NCBI GenBank assembly: GCA_016933745.1
Contig: JAFGAK010000338.1
Span: 1 to 35,132, forward strand
Reading direction: 5' to 3'
Source: Bacteroidales bacterium
GTDB lineage: Bacteria > Bacteroidota > Bacteroidia > Bacteroidales > UBA12170
Length of the DNA: 35,132 nucleotides
In this document: in pieces, positions 11,052-19,494 of the stretch
Position numbering within the stretch: the first letter of the stretch is position 1
Layout: each line of letters starts with the position of its first letter
Notes under the pieces: generated by a model
The model's database searches: none
Told to the model about the DNA's origin: nothing
Seen by the model: the letters and a program-made list of their open reading frames with translations, nothing else
Translations under genes and position numbers: made by a program

Positions 11052-11720
11052 TTATTTATCAAGAATAAACAACTGGGCGTTTAGTTTTTGATTTTCGATT
11101 CGATCTCTGAATGAAATAAATGTATAATCGCCTGCTGATTCAATCATTTTTAATGAAAGTACTTGTCCGTCTTTTTTAGAAAAATACAATTCAATGGCTG
11201 ATAAGTATTGTTTTAACTGACTACTTTTCGGTATAAACTGAATGATATATGTATCTGCTGATTCAAAGTACAATTGATCATAATCAAGTTCATTCTCTAG
11301 TAAAGTTCCTTGAATACTCATGCTGATCAACGAATTCATTTGCTGAAACATTTGATTCGAACGCATATCCATGGTATAAGTCTCTCCTTCGTCATTTACT
11401 GTCATTTTTCCATCGCTCATAATAATGAGGTAAGGATATGGTGTATTGTACTGCCATCGAATTTTATCAGGAGTTGAAAACCAAAATTCCCCTTCGCTCA
11501 CCAATTTATCTTCCATAAAAGTAAATACCTTTTCTTGGGTAAACTTGGCTTGTAAGGAAGTTATATTTTTTGCAAATGCATTTAATATCCCAGCTACTTC
11601 TTTTTGCTTATTTCCATCCAAAGTTTTGATATCCTGTGCAATAACCGCCGTCTCATTTAACATGAAGGCTGTTAACACGAATAAAAAAGACTGAATACAT
11701 CGGTATAATCTATTTTTCAC
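11052..11720 (-). CDS. LolA-like outer-membrane lipoprotein carrier protein (probable GTG start at 11720; track start 11786 overlaps the upstream gene)
   Basis: Signal peptide VKNRLYRCIQSFLFVLTAFMLNETAVIAQ; LolA-like pattern (FTQEKVFTFMEDKLVSEGEFWFSTPDKIRWQY...PYLIIMSDGKMTVND). Confidence 0.8.
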   Translation of the reverse strand: MKNRLYRCIQSFLFVLTAFMLNETAVIAQDIKTLDGNKQKEVAGILNAFAKNITSLQAKFTQEKVFTFMEDKLVSEGEFWFSTPDKIRWQYNTPYPYLIIMSDGKMTVNDEGETYTMDMRSNQMFQQMNSLISMSIQGTLLENELDYDQLYFESADTYIIQFIPKSSQLKQYLSAIELYFSKKDGQVLSLKMIESAGDYTFISFRDRIENQKLNAQLFILDK

Positions 11721-12183
11721 TTGTTTCTTTTTTTGGTTTCCGGTAAATAAGATTAATTTCTTGAACGGTTTCTTGTTTCGAATCAATATAAAATCGTGCC
11801 ATATTAAACCAAGGCGGTTTAAAACGCATCAAAGCATTATTCGAAAATCCAAACGGTTCGGCGGGAATTCTGAATCTTTTCGTATCCAAGCTATCATTCT
11901 GATTTAAATCTTGAAAAAGGGCGACTGCATACCAACCTTCCGTCAAATTTGCAAATTCAATTGTATGGATATCAGCTGTAATAGGAATTGTTTTCACTAA
12001 AGAATTTCCAGGATTTGAAAAGTTAGCAAAGTAAACAGAATCCTTGCATAAGGACACAAACAACTCCCCTTCAATCAATTGTATATTTGAAACAGTCAAC
12101 TTTAACTTGCCTTGCTGAGCATTGGCTTGAATAAATATCGACCATGTTAAAAGCGAAACCAGAAGAATTCTAATTTGTTTCAT
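11710..12183 (-). CDS. DUF2141-like secreted protein (likely start MKQIRILLV at 12183)
   Basis: Signal peptide; LKLTVSNIQLIEGELFVSLCKDSVYFA...GWYAVALFQDLNQNDSLDTKRFRIPAEPFGFSNNA pattern typical of DUF2141. Confidence 0.8.
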   Translation of the reverse strand: MKQIRILLVSLLTWSIFIQANAQQGKLKLTVSNIQLIEGELFVSLCKDSVYFANFSNPGNSLVKTIPITADIHTIEFANLTEGWYAVALFQDLNQNDSLDTKRFRIPAEPFGFSNNALMRFKPPWFNMARFYIDSKQETVQEINLIYRKPKKETSEK

Positions 12184-12922
12184 TTTCCAGATCTCCTTGT
12201 TCAAAATTACTCAAAAACGGCAATGCAAGCTCTAAAACATCTACTGCTTTTTTCCGATTGTCGTGAAATAAGAGTATTTCACCACCTTTGATAGTTGCTT
12301 TGATTCTCGCTGCAATTTCTTCTGCGCTTTTATTTTTTAGTGTATCGAAACTTCGGAAGGTCCAGCCAACGCTAAGTAAATTTGTTTTCGTTAAAGCTTT
12401 TTTCAGGTTCGGATTGGTGACGCCAAATGGTGGTCGAAAATATTTTACTTGTTGTTTACCAAGCTTACTTAATATTGAAGTTGTTTTTGTAATTTCTTCA
12501 TGCATTTCTTTTGCACAGAAAAAATCGAACCAATGACTGTGCATAAACGAGTGATTGCCCAGCGAATGACCACGTTTAACGATTTCCTTCACTAATTCGG
12601 GGTATTTCTCAGCTTTTTCTCCTATGAGAAAAAAAATGGCTTTCACCTGATTTTTATCTAAAATATCTAAAACTTGCGGTGTTATTTTGGGATCGGGCCC
12701 GTCATCAAAAGTTAGCAAAACAGCCTGCTTATTTTTGAGTTCATTAATGGATTTGAAATAGAAATTGCGTTGAATATGCATGGAGCCATCAATTACCAGC
12801 AATAAAAAAGCAGCTAACAAAACAATAAGAAACCAAATCGAAATAATATCAAACCAAAAAAGAGGAATTTGAATTCCTTGGATAAGAATAAAAACTGGAA
12901 ATACTGTATTAAATTTTAGCAT
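12170..12922 (-). CDS. Membrane-anchored polysaccharide deacetylase (NodB/CE4) family protein
   Basis: N-terminal hydrophobic segments; TFDDGPDP, NHSFMHSHW and RPPFG CE4 motifs. Confidence 0.87.
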   Translation of the reverse strand: MLKFNTVFPVFILIQGIQIPLFWFDIISIWFLIVLLAAFLLLVIDGSMHIQRNFYFKSINELKNKQAVLLTFDDGPDPKITPQVLDILDKNQVKAIFFLIGEKAEKYPELVKEIVKRGHSLGNHSFMHSHWFDFFCAKEMHEEITKTTSILSKLGKQQVKYFRPPFGVTNPNLKKALTKTNLLSVGWTFRSFDTLKNKSAEEIAARIKATIKGGEILLFHDNRKKAVDVLELALPFLSNFEQGDLENETN

Positions 12923-13980
12923 TTGGAAAATAAGATAAAACTATGTTCCTCTTCTTGAAATTGATTATATAAAAGTATCGTATTCAATTGTTTAGGCTTT
13001 CCTTGACTGTAAAGAATTACATCCGGCACTTCTTGTTTCTGGAGTATTTGAGCCGCAATCCAGCTCCCAAAGGCAGATGCAGTATAATATTCTCCACATA
13101 AATGCTTGAAATACGCAACACTTGCATGTGGGAATAGTTTATCGGTAAAAGCATTGTACACATCCGTTTCTTCCTGAATACCATTGTATCCAATCAAAAC
13201 CAAATCAATCTCATCAACAGAAAGCTGATTTTTGGCTAAGAAGTCATTTGCTTTTGGAACTATTTCAGAAGTAGATTCTGGTTTGAAAAACATTTTCAAA
13301 TTAATTAGCTTGGCATAAGAATTTCGCTTTCGCTCTTTTTCTAACACGAAGAAACTCGCACCTTGTCCGGCAATAGTTCCATTTTCGGTGGTATTTTTAA
13401 GGTCTAAGTTTGAATAGCCTACGGGTTGAAAATGGCCAACAGAACGTAATAATTGGATATGGTTATCCGTCATTTCATCAAAACCTCCAACAAGTGCATT
13501 TTCAATTTCTCCGTCGTGCATCATCATGAATGCATCGTGCAAAGCAGTTTCAAAAGAAAAGCCTCTATGCACATAGGTCATATTGTAATTGTGGCAACCC
13601 AAACCAATGGCGATTGCTCCACCAACTGTATTGTGTGTTGATTGGATAAAACTGGTTGGGGTTAATAATGTTTCCTGATTATCGATCATGGAAAGGAGAA
13701 ACTTTTCCGTATCCACAGCACAACCCAAACCAGTGCCGGTTAAGATTGCATCCGGCATTTCTAATTCGCTATCCTCCAAACTAATTCGGGCAGCTGTAAT
13801 TCCATTCCGAATGATTTTACTCATTCTGCGCAACTCTTTTGGATTGATATAATCTTTGTAAGGAGGTTCTGCAATTGGCAAATAAGCTTCTTTATATTCG
13901 AGTATCGAAGTGAGAAAATTTGCATTATCTCTGGTTTCTTGCGGCGAAATTGCCCCGATGCCATTTATGTAGATTTCCAT
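12916..13980 (-). CDS. Ketosynthase-like chain length factor (catalytically degenerate KAS)
   Basis: KAS fold along the length, but Cys site reads VHRGFSFETALHDA, HGTGT site reads GYNGIQEETD and the KxxxGH site reads FKHLCGEYYT; directly follows a complete KS. Confidence 0.78.
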   Translation of the reverse strand: MEIYINGIGAISPQETRDNANFLTSILEYKEAYLPIAEPPYKDYINPKELRRMSKIIRNGITAARISLEDSELEMPDAILTGTGLGCAVDTEKFLLSMIDNQETLLTPTSFIQSTHNTVGGAIAIGLGCHNYNMTYVHRGFSFETALHDAFMMMHDGEIENALVGGFDEMTDNHIQLLRSVGHFQPVGYSNLDLKNTTENGTIAGQGASFFVLEKERKRNSYAKLINLKMFFKPESTSEIVPKANDFLAKNQLSVDEIDLVLIGYNGIQEETDVYNAFTDKLFPHASVAYFKHLCGEYYTASAFGSWIAAQILQKQEVPDVILYSQGKPKQLNTILLYNQFQEEEHSFILFSKC

Positions 13981-13981
13981 A

Positions 13982-15175
13982 TTAATCTTTTGAGAAAATT
14001 ACCGAGGAATTGTTGCCTCCAAACCCAAATGAATTGGATAAAATAGTTCGTATTTTTTTATCTTTTAAGAGCTTAGTTACGGGTTTAAAATTCAATTCTT
14101 TCATTTGAGTGGTAAAATTGAGATTTGGAAAAACAACCTGTTCTTGCATACTTAAAATTGAAAATACGGCTTCGATAGACCCAGCTGCGGCGAGTGTATG
14201 ACCGGTAAAAGGTTTTGTTGAACTTACCAATGGAATTTCATTTCCGAAAACAGCTTCAATGGCTAATCCTTCGGATAAATCATTATTCAAAGTAGCCGTT
14301 CCATGCGCATTGATATAATCGATTTCGCTTGGATTAAGATTCGCCATTTTTAAAGCTCTACTCATTGCCAAACTAGCGCCTTTTCCTTCGGGCGATGAAG
14401 CTGTTTGATGAAAAGCATCATTAGCATTAGCATAACCAGCTACATAGGCTAAAATGGGCTTTTCTTGCACTTCCGAAGCTCTTTCTAAAACCAAAAAAGC
14501 AGCGCCTTCACCAAGATTTAATCCTGCTCTAGTATCATCAAAAGAGCGACAAGGTTCTTTATCTAGGATCATCAAGCTATTGAATCCGTTCATTGTAAAT
14601 TTCGAAAGAGAATCAGTCCCTCCTACCAAAACTTTGTCGACTACCTTATGATTCAGCAATCTTGCACCCAACATGATGGAGTTTGTTGATGAGGAACAGG
14701 CTGTTGAAATACTAGTTAGATAATCTTTTATTCCCAAGAAATTGGCAATCTTTTCTGTACTATCTCCTGCATCGTGCGTCCCAATAAATTCCTCACTTGT
14801 GCCCTTCGAAATAAATTCTCCATAGAATTGCTCACTTTTACGCATGCCTGCTACCGTAGTTGCTGAAACGATCCCAATTTTAGCATTTTCATCCCTACCA
14901 ATTTTGGAGTGTTCAAAAGCTTCTTTAGCGGCAAGTAAGCCTAATAAGCTTGTTCTTGTCCATTGATCGTTTAATTCAAAACCAAGTTTCTGAGCCAATT
15001 CTTCATCCTTAAAATGAATTTCACCGGCAGGCAAATCCGCTTTATGAATCGTATCTAAAATCTGAATGGAGCTGATGCCCGATTTTCCACTCAATAAGGC
15101 ACGTAAATTCTCATCAGCATTTAATCCCAATGCAGAAACTACTCCCATTCCGGTAATCGCAATTCTATCAGCCAT
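13982..15175 (-). CDS. Beta-ketoacyl-ACP synthase (KAS I/II type), putative KS partner of adjacent CLF
   Basis: STACSSSTNSIM, INAHGTATLNND, SSTKPFTGHTLAAAG catalytic motifs. Confidence 0.9.
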   Translation of the reverse strand: MADRIAITGMGVVSALGLNADENLRALLSGKSGISSIQILDTIHKADLPAGEIHFKDEELAQKLGFELNDQWTRTSLLGLLAAKEAFEHSKIGRDENAKIGIVSATTVAGMRKSEQFYGEFISKGTSEEFIGTHDAGDSTEKIANFLGIKDYLTSISTACSSSTNSIMLGARLLNHKVVDKVLVGGTDSLSKFTMNGFNSLMILDKEPCRSFDDTRAGLNLGEGAAFLVLERASEVQEKPILAYVAGYANANDAFHQTASSPEGKGASLAMSRALKMANLNPSEIDYINAHGTATLNNDLSEGLAIEAVFGNEIPLVSSTKPFTGHTLAAAGSIEAVFSILSMQEQVVFPNLNFTTQMKELNFKPVTKLLKDKKIRTILSNSFGFGGNNSSVIFSKD

Positions 15176-15187
15176 TTAAAATAATTT

Positions 15188-15439
15188 TTATTGGTGTGCT
15201 TGAATATACTCGGCCATTGATTTTACGGAGAAAAAGATTGTTTTTCCGTCTTTAGGATTTTCTATTTTGATTCCGTAATTTTTTTCAAGAAGCACAATGA
15301 GCTCTAAAGCATCAATTGAATCGAGTCCTAATCCATCTCCAAATAAAGCTTCGTTCTCATCAATATCATCCGGCTCCATATCTTCTAGGTTTAAAGCTTC
15401 GATGATTTCTTCTTTTAAGTCTTGAATTAATTTATCCAT
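15188..15439 (-). CDS. Acyl carrier protein
   Basis: 83 aa, acidic; GLGLDSIDALELIVLLEKNYGI phosphopantetheine site. Confidence 0.92.
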   Translation of the reverse strand: MDKLIQDLKEEIIEALNLEDMEPDDIDENEALFGDGLGLDSIDALELIVLLEKNYGIKIENPKDGKTIFFSVKSMAEYIQAHQ

Positions 15440-16067
15440 TAGTTTCTTTTTTATAAGTGGTACAAATATTTTTTAAATTATTTTGTGTAAAACCTTGTTT
15501 TTCAGTTCTTTCTAAAAGCATTAAAAATGATTCATAATCGTCGTCTTTTACTTCGACATAGCCAAGTAAACATGCATCTAATTTATGATTTTCGAACAAA
15601 TTATATGCGTAATTCCAAAGAAAATCGATGTCCATTTTTTGCGAAATAAACAATGCATTTTCGCCTTTAAAACCGTGTCTAATGCAAATTTCCCCGGTCA
15701 TAATATTAGGCAGTGTATACACAAAATTTGCTGGGCTCGGAAAATACGATGTTTTATCGCTGAGCGTACTTTGGTGCTTTGAATCCATTAAATAAGTAGA
15801 TGAAGCATTTCCAATAATCAAACCTATTTTTTCCGAAGCATATTTACTTGTTAAGGGTTGGTCTTTTAAAATTACTTCTGCTGATAAAAAACCCAACTTA
15901 CTCAAGTAATCCATTTTAAAATATTTTGGATAATCAAGTCCTAAGTCTTTATAGATGCCTTTAAATACTTTTGCATAATTCAAGCTCTTTTCAAATTCCA
16001 GTTGTTTTTGAAAATCGACCAAAAGCTGATTTTTGCTTAAATAGATATGTTGACTACATTTGAACAT
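15432..16067 (-). CDS. Half-size thiolase-fold (KAS N-terminal-half-like) protein without catalytic Cys
   Basis: EKIGLIIGNASSTYLMDSKHQ...PSPANFVYTLPNIMTGEICIRHGFKGENALFISQ..LDACLLGYVEV resembles the N-terminal half of KAS proteins; no C-terminal His motifs. Confidence 0.7.
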   Translation of the reverse strand: MFKCSQHIYLSKNQLLVDFQKQLEFEKSLNYAKVFKGIYKDLGLDYPKYFKMDYLSKLGFLSAEVILKDQPLTSKYASEKIGLIIGNASSTYLMDSKHQSTLSDKTSYFPSPANFVYTLPNIMTGEICIRHGFKGENALFISQKMDIDFLWNYAYNLFENHKLDACLLGYVEVKDDDYESFLMLLERTEKQGFTQNNLKNICTTYKKETNG

Positions 16068-17220
16068 CGTCTATCTCGTTTTTAAAAAGTATTGCTGCAT
16101 TTGCACCGCCAAAACCGGATGCTGTTTTTAGCAAAGTATTTATTTCTAATGATTTAGATTCTTTGGTTATTTTTAAGTCAACCGAAACACCATGCTTAGA
16201 ATACCCAAGTGTTTTAATGGATTTATTCTGCTTCATTGCTTCGATTGATGCCAACGATTCGATTAATCCTGCAGCTCCGAGTGTATGACCCCAGTAGCCT
16301 TTTATGCTATTCACTTGTGCATTTTGTACACCAGCTAGCTGAAAAGCTTTGCTTTCCATTTCGTCGTTATAATTTGTAGCCGTTCCGTGAGCGCTAATAA
16401 AATCGACTTGATTTGCAGGGATTTCTGCTTCATTAAGCGCCGAATTTATAGCGAGGTACAATCCATCGCCAGTGCGTGAAGGACCTGAAATGTGGTTTGC
16501 ATCGTTGCTAATACCCGAACCTATGATATGCACTTTGGAAGTGATTGGCAATTCGGAAAGCAAGCAAGACCCAACAGCTTCGCCCAAATTGAGACCAATT
16601 CGCTCGCTATCAAATGGTTTACACATTTCCGCATCAAGCGATTGAAACGACTGAAACCCCGAAACAACAAATTCCGATAAGATATCGGCTCCTGCCACAA
16701 TAACGTTTTTGTATATTCCAGATTGAATCATTCGATATCCTATGGAAAGTGCTTCAACGCCTGAAATACAAGCATTTGAAATAACTTGAACAGGATTTGC
16801 TAAACCAAAAAAGGCTTGAATTACTTCAGCTGATTTCCATAAAAAAACACGGTCTTTTTCCCAATTTCCTTTTTCTTTTTCGTCCAACAAATTGATATTT
16901 CCTTTGGTTGATGATAGAATTAGCAAGGTATCTTTTGTTTGAAAATCAATTTTACATTCGATAAGTGTTTTTTGAATTGATAATAAAAGCAATTGTTCAA
17001 AAAACGGAAATTCAATTTTATTTGTTGGAAAAAGTGATTTGAATTCAGCTTGAAAACGAGCCACATCAATTTTAGAAGCAAAAAAAGTGTCGGGGTAAAG
17101 ATTCGGATCTGATATAGCACAACTTCCACTTTCTCCGGCATAGAGTTTTTTCATGTTCTCCTCCATGCCAAAGCCTAGTGAACTAATTAAATACGAACCG
17201 TTTACAAAAACCTTATTCAT
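16054..17220 (-). CDS. Beta-ketoacyl-ACP synthase (KAS I/II type)
   Basis: SNACISGVEALSIG, ISAHGTATNYND, NSIKGYWGHTLGAAG motifs. Confidence 0.9.
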   Translation of the reverse strand: MNKVFVNGSYLISSLGFGMEENMKKLYAGESGSCAISDPNLYPDTFFASKIDVARFQAEFKSLFPTNKIEFPFFEQLLLLSIQKTLIECKIDFQTKDTLLILSSTKGNINLLDEKEKGNWEKDRVFLWKSAEVIQAFFGLANPVQVISNACISGVEALSIGYRMIQSGIYKNVIVAGADILSEFVVSGFQSFQSLDAEMCKPFDSERIGLNLGEAVGSCLLSELPITSKVHIIGSGISNDANHISGPSRTGDGLYLAINSALNEAEIPANQVDFISAHGTATNYNDEMESKAFQLAGVQNAQVNSIKGYWGHTLGAAGLIESLASIEAMKQNKSIKTLGYSKHGVSVDLKITKESKSLEINTLLKTASGFGGANAAILFKNEIDDVQM

Positions 17221-17227
17221 CGTTTAT

Positions 17228-17647
17228 TTAAAATCCGTTTTTCGTTTTCCAATCAAGCATAAAATCAGGAGTATTTAAAGATAGCTCCCTTGTATTCAGA
17301 AATAAAAACACCTGAATTGTTCGTGCTGTTGCAATAATTTCGTTATTTGATTTGCGACTGATAACATAATCAAAAATAAGTTTAGCCGCTGGACTGTCCA
17401 CATAAGTTGCTTCAACAACAGCTATATCGCCATAGCGCAATTGTCTTTTATAATCTATATCCACTTTTACAATTGGCGTGGCATATCCTGCATTTTCCAC
17501 ATCGCAATAGCCAATAGCATAATCGTTTCCAAAGGCTTCTCTAGCCTCTTCGAGATATTTTACATAATGGCCATGCCAAACAATTCGAAGCGAATCAACT
17601 TCATTGAATCGGACTGCAACTTCTTTAGAAACACAAAGTTTTTTCAT
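17228..17647 (-). CDS. Acyl-CoA/ACP thioesterase, 4HBT hotdog family
   Basis: VRFNEVDSLRIVWHGHYVKYLEEAREAFG signature, hotdog length. Confidence 0.85.
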   Translation of the reverse strand: MKKLCVSKEVAVRFNEVDSLRIVWHGHYVKYLEEAREAFGNDYAIGYCDVENAGYATPIVKVDIDYKRQLRYGDIAVVEATYVDSPAAKLIFDYVISRKSNNEIIATARTIQVFLFLNTRELSLNTPDFMLDWKTKNGF

Positions 17648-17650
17648 TTT

Positions 17651-18652
17651 TTATTTAATTAAGTTGCGAAGATCTTCATACACTTTCTTTTCTCTATCTG
17701 CAATCACCAGAAGCATATTAGCTACACCTTGATACGGATCATTAATTTTAGTTCGCGCTTTGACAATTCGAGCTGTATCAACTGCAAATTCTCGCCACAA
17801 ATCGCCAATGGCAGTCATTTCCAATGCTAAATCGTGCAATTTAGGCATCTTTAAAATATCCGAAGCTTCTTGTAAAAAAGCAGCAAACATGAATCGAAAT
17901 CCTGCTCCACCGGTTCCTATTTCTTCTTGAGATCGCACAATCTGGCCCAAGTATTGAGCAGCTTTTCGATCGCCTAATTTGTTTGGATATTTCCGAACTT
18001 GAGAAGCCAAATAACGAATTCCTTTTACGCCAAACAAAGGGATAGGAATTTTGAGCATGTCTTTGGCTGTTTTTTTAATTCCTTCGACAATGGCTTTTTC
18101 TAAATTAATTTGTTGCGGAATTTTTTCTGCCCAATACATATGCCCTTTTGGAGCAAAAACTCCTTTCGCATATCGCACTCGTTGTAATTCTTTGTATGTC
18201 AGAGTAGTATAAGTTTCCATGATCGGATCACTAATCAAGTAATTCCCATCCTTTTTGCCATAAACAACCAAGTTATGAGCATTAAAATGAAAACGATAAG
18301 GTTTAGGGAAATACGTTAAATGGTACACTCCTACCAACATTCCAACCGGAATTCCTTGTTCTAATTTTTCATCCAAAGCATCCATTGCTTCTTTAGGATC
18401 AGAAAACCTTTTGCTTTTTATTTTGAAACCAATCCTTTTAGCCGCTCGCTTAAAAATAACGCCAGGAAGCGGACGAAAGGTAGTAACAGGAATATGATTT
18501 ACTTTTAGAAACGGCAGATAAGAAAAAAACAATCCGGATCCGATACCAAAAATCATTGGTTCAGATAAATTAATATTGTAGTGCTTGAGTAAGTTTGATG
18601 TTACTCCGTTTTCGCAATGAGCCGATTGAGCATGTTTGAAATCAATATCCAT
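17651..18652 (-). CDS. BtrH N-terminal-domain-like Cys acyltransferase/peptidase-fold protein
   Basis: AHCENGVTSNLLKHYN at N-terminus, FHFNAHNLVVYGKKDGNYLISDP; consistent with a Cys-His-Asp papain-like triad as in BtrH/C39-C45-like enzymes. Confidence 0.72.
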   Translation of the reverse strand: MDIDFKHAQSAHCENGVTSNLLKHYNINLSEPMIFGIGSGLFFSYLPFLKVNHIPVTTFRPLPGVIFKRAAKRIGFKIKSKRFSDPKEAMDALDEKLEQGIPVGMLVGVYHLTYFPKPYRFHFNAHNLVVYGKKDGNYLISDPIMETYTTLTYKELQRVRYAKGVFAPKGHMYWAEKIPQQINLEKAIVEGIKKTAKDMLKIPIPLFGVKGIRYLASQVRKYPNKLGDRKAAQYLGQIVRSQEEIGTGGAGFRFMFAAFLQEASDILKMPKLHDLALEMTAIGDLWREFAVDTARIVKARTKINDPYQGVANMLLVIADREKKVYEDLRNLIK

Positions 18653-19057
18653 TTAGATAAGTTCTTTGTTTTTTAGTTGTCCGAGTTCAATGTCAAAAGT
18701 TTCAGCGTATTTTATAAGAATGCTATCGGGAAGCTTATCAAAAACTTTCATTTTGCAGTGTTTTTTTACAGTCCAGCGCCATAAATTAACGTAGGAAGCT
18801 AATATTTTTGTATCCATTAAATTCTTTTCCATATAGAATGCAATGGGACTAAGTTCTCCCGAAATTACTTTTGCTTTGATATTTTCAATACGTTCATTCA
18901 CAGCATCCCACGCATCTTGCATTACCACATTTTTAGGATCCCAACCAACGCTCCGAACAGTCGTATATTTCCCATTCTCATCAAGCGCATAACAAGGTTC
19001 TTTAAATTTGCCTTCCAACATGTTTGCATTGTCTTGCGGAACTTGTTCTATCTTCAT
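18653..19057 (-). CDS. Conserved protein of unknown function in the pigment operon
   Basis: 134-aa ORF packed between neighbours with 0-2 nt gaps; no family recognised. Confidence 0.7.
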   Translation of the reverse strand: MKIEQVPQDNANMLEGKFKEPCYALDENGKYTTVRSVGWDPKNVVMQDAWDAVNERIENIKAKVISGELSPIAFYMEKNLMDTKILASYVNLWRWTVKKHCKMKVFDKLPDSILIKYAETFDIELGQLKNKELI

Positions 19058-19059
19058 TT

Positions 19060-19494
19060 TTACTGATTCTCTCCCAAAGGATTAATAAATATTTTAAATT
19101 CCCCGTGTGCAATTTTTGTATTTTCAATAAACACTTCTGCAAGTGCCAAAGTTGCATTTAAAACTTCATATTGAACGCTAACCTTCGTTGTGATTGCTTG
19201 ATTTATTTTAGGTAATCTAACTATGCTCAAATTTTTAATTGCACCAATAAATCCCAAAGGAACTTTCTCCTTGCTTTGAACTTTGAAATAACCAACTCCT
19301 AAAGCTGCTGTTTGTGCCATATTTTCAATTAAACCAGATTCGTTAAAATATCCATTTGTAATGAACAAATTAGTCGACAAAGGTATAAAATGAGAAATAA
19401 ATTCGTTTTTTGTGCAACCAGAAAGCGAATCAACCATCACCATTGGCTGTCGCTGTGGAATATACTTTTCTATTTCAAACGGATCTACAAGCAT
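19060..19494 (-). CDS. 3-hydroxyacyl-ACP dehydratase-like hotdog protein (APE/flexirubin type)
   Basis: YIPQRQPMVMVDSL...NGYFNESGLIENMAQTAALGVGYF...VPLGFIGAIKNLSIVRLP. Confidence 0.78.
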   Translation of the reverse strand: MLVDPFEIEKYIPQRQPMVMVDSLSGCTKNEFISHFIPLSTNLFITNGYFNESGLIENMAQTAALGVGYFKVQSKEKVPLGFIGAIKNLSIVRLPKINQAITTKVSVQYEVLNATLALAEVFIENTKIAHGEFKIFINPLGENQ

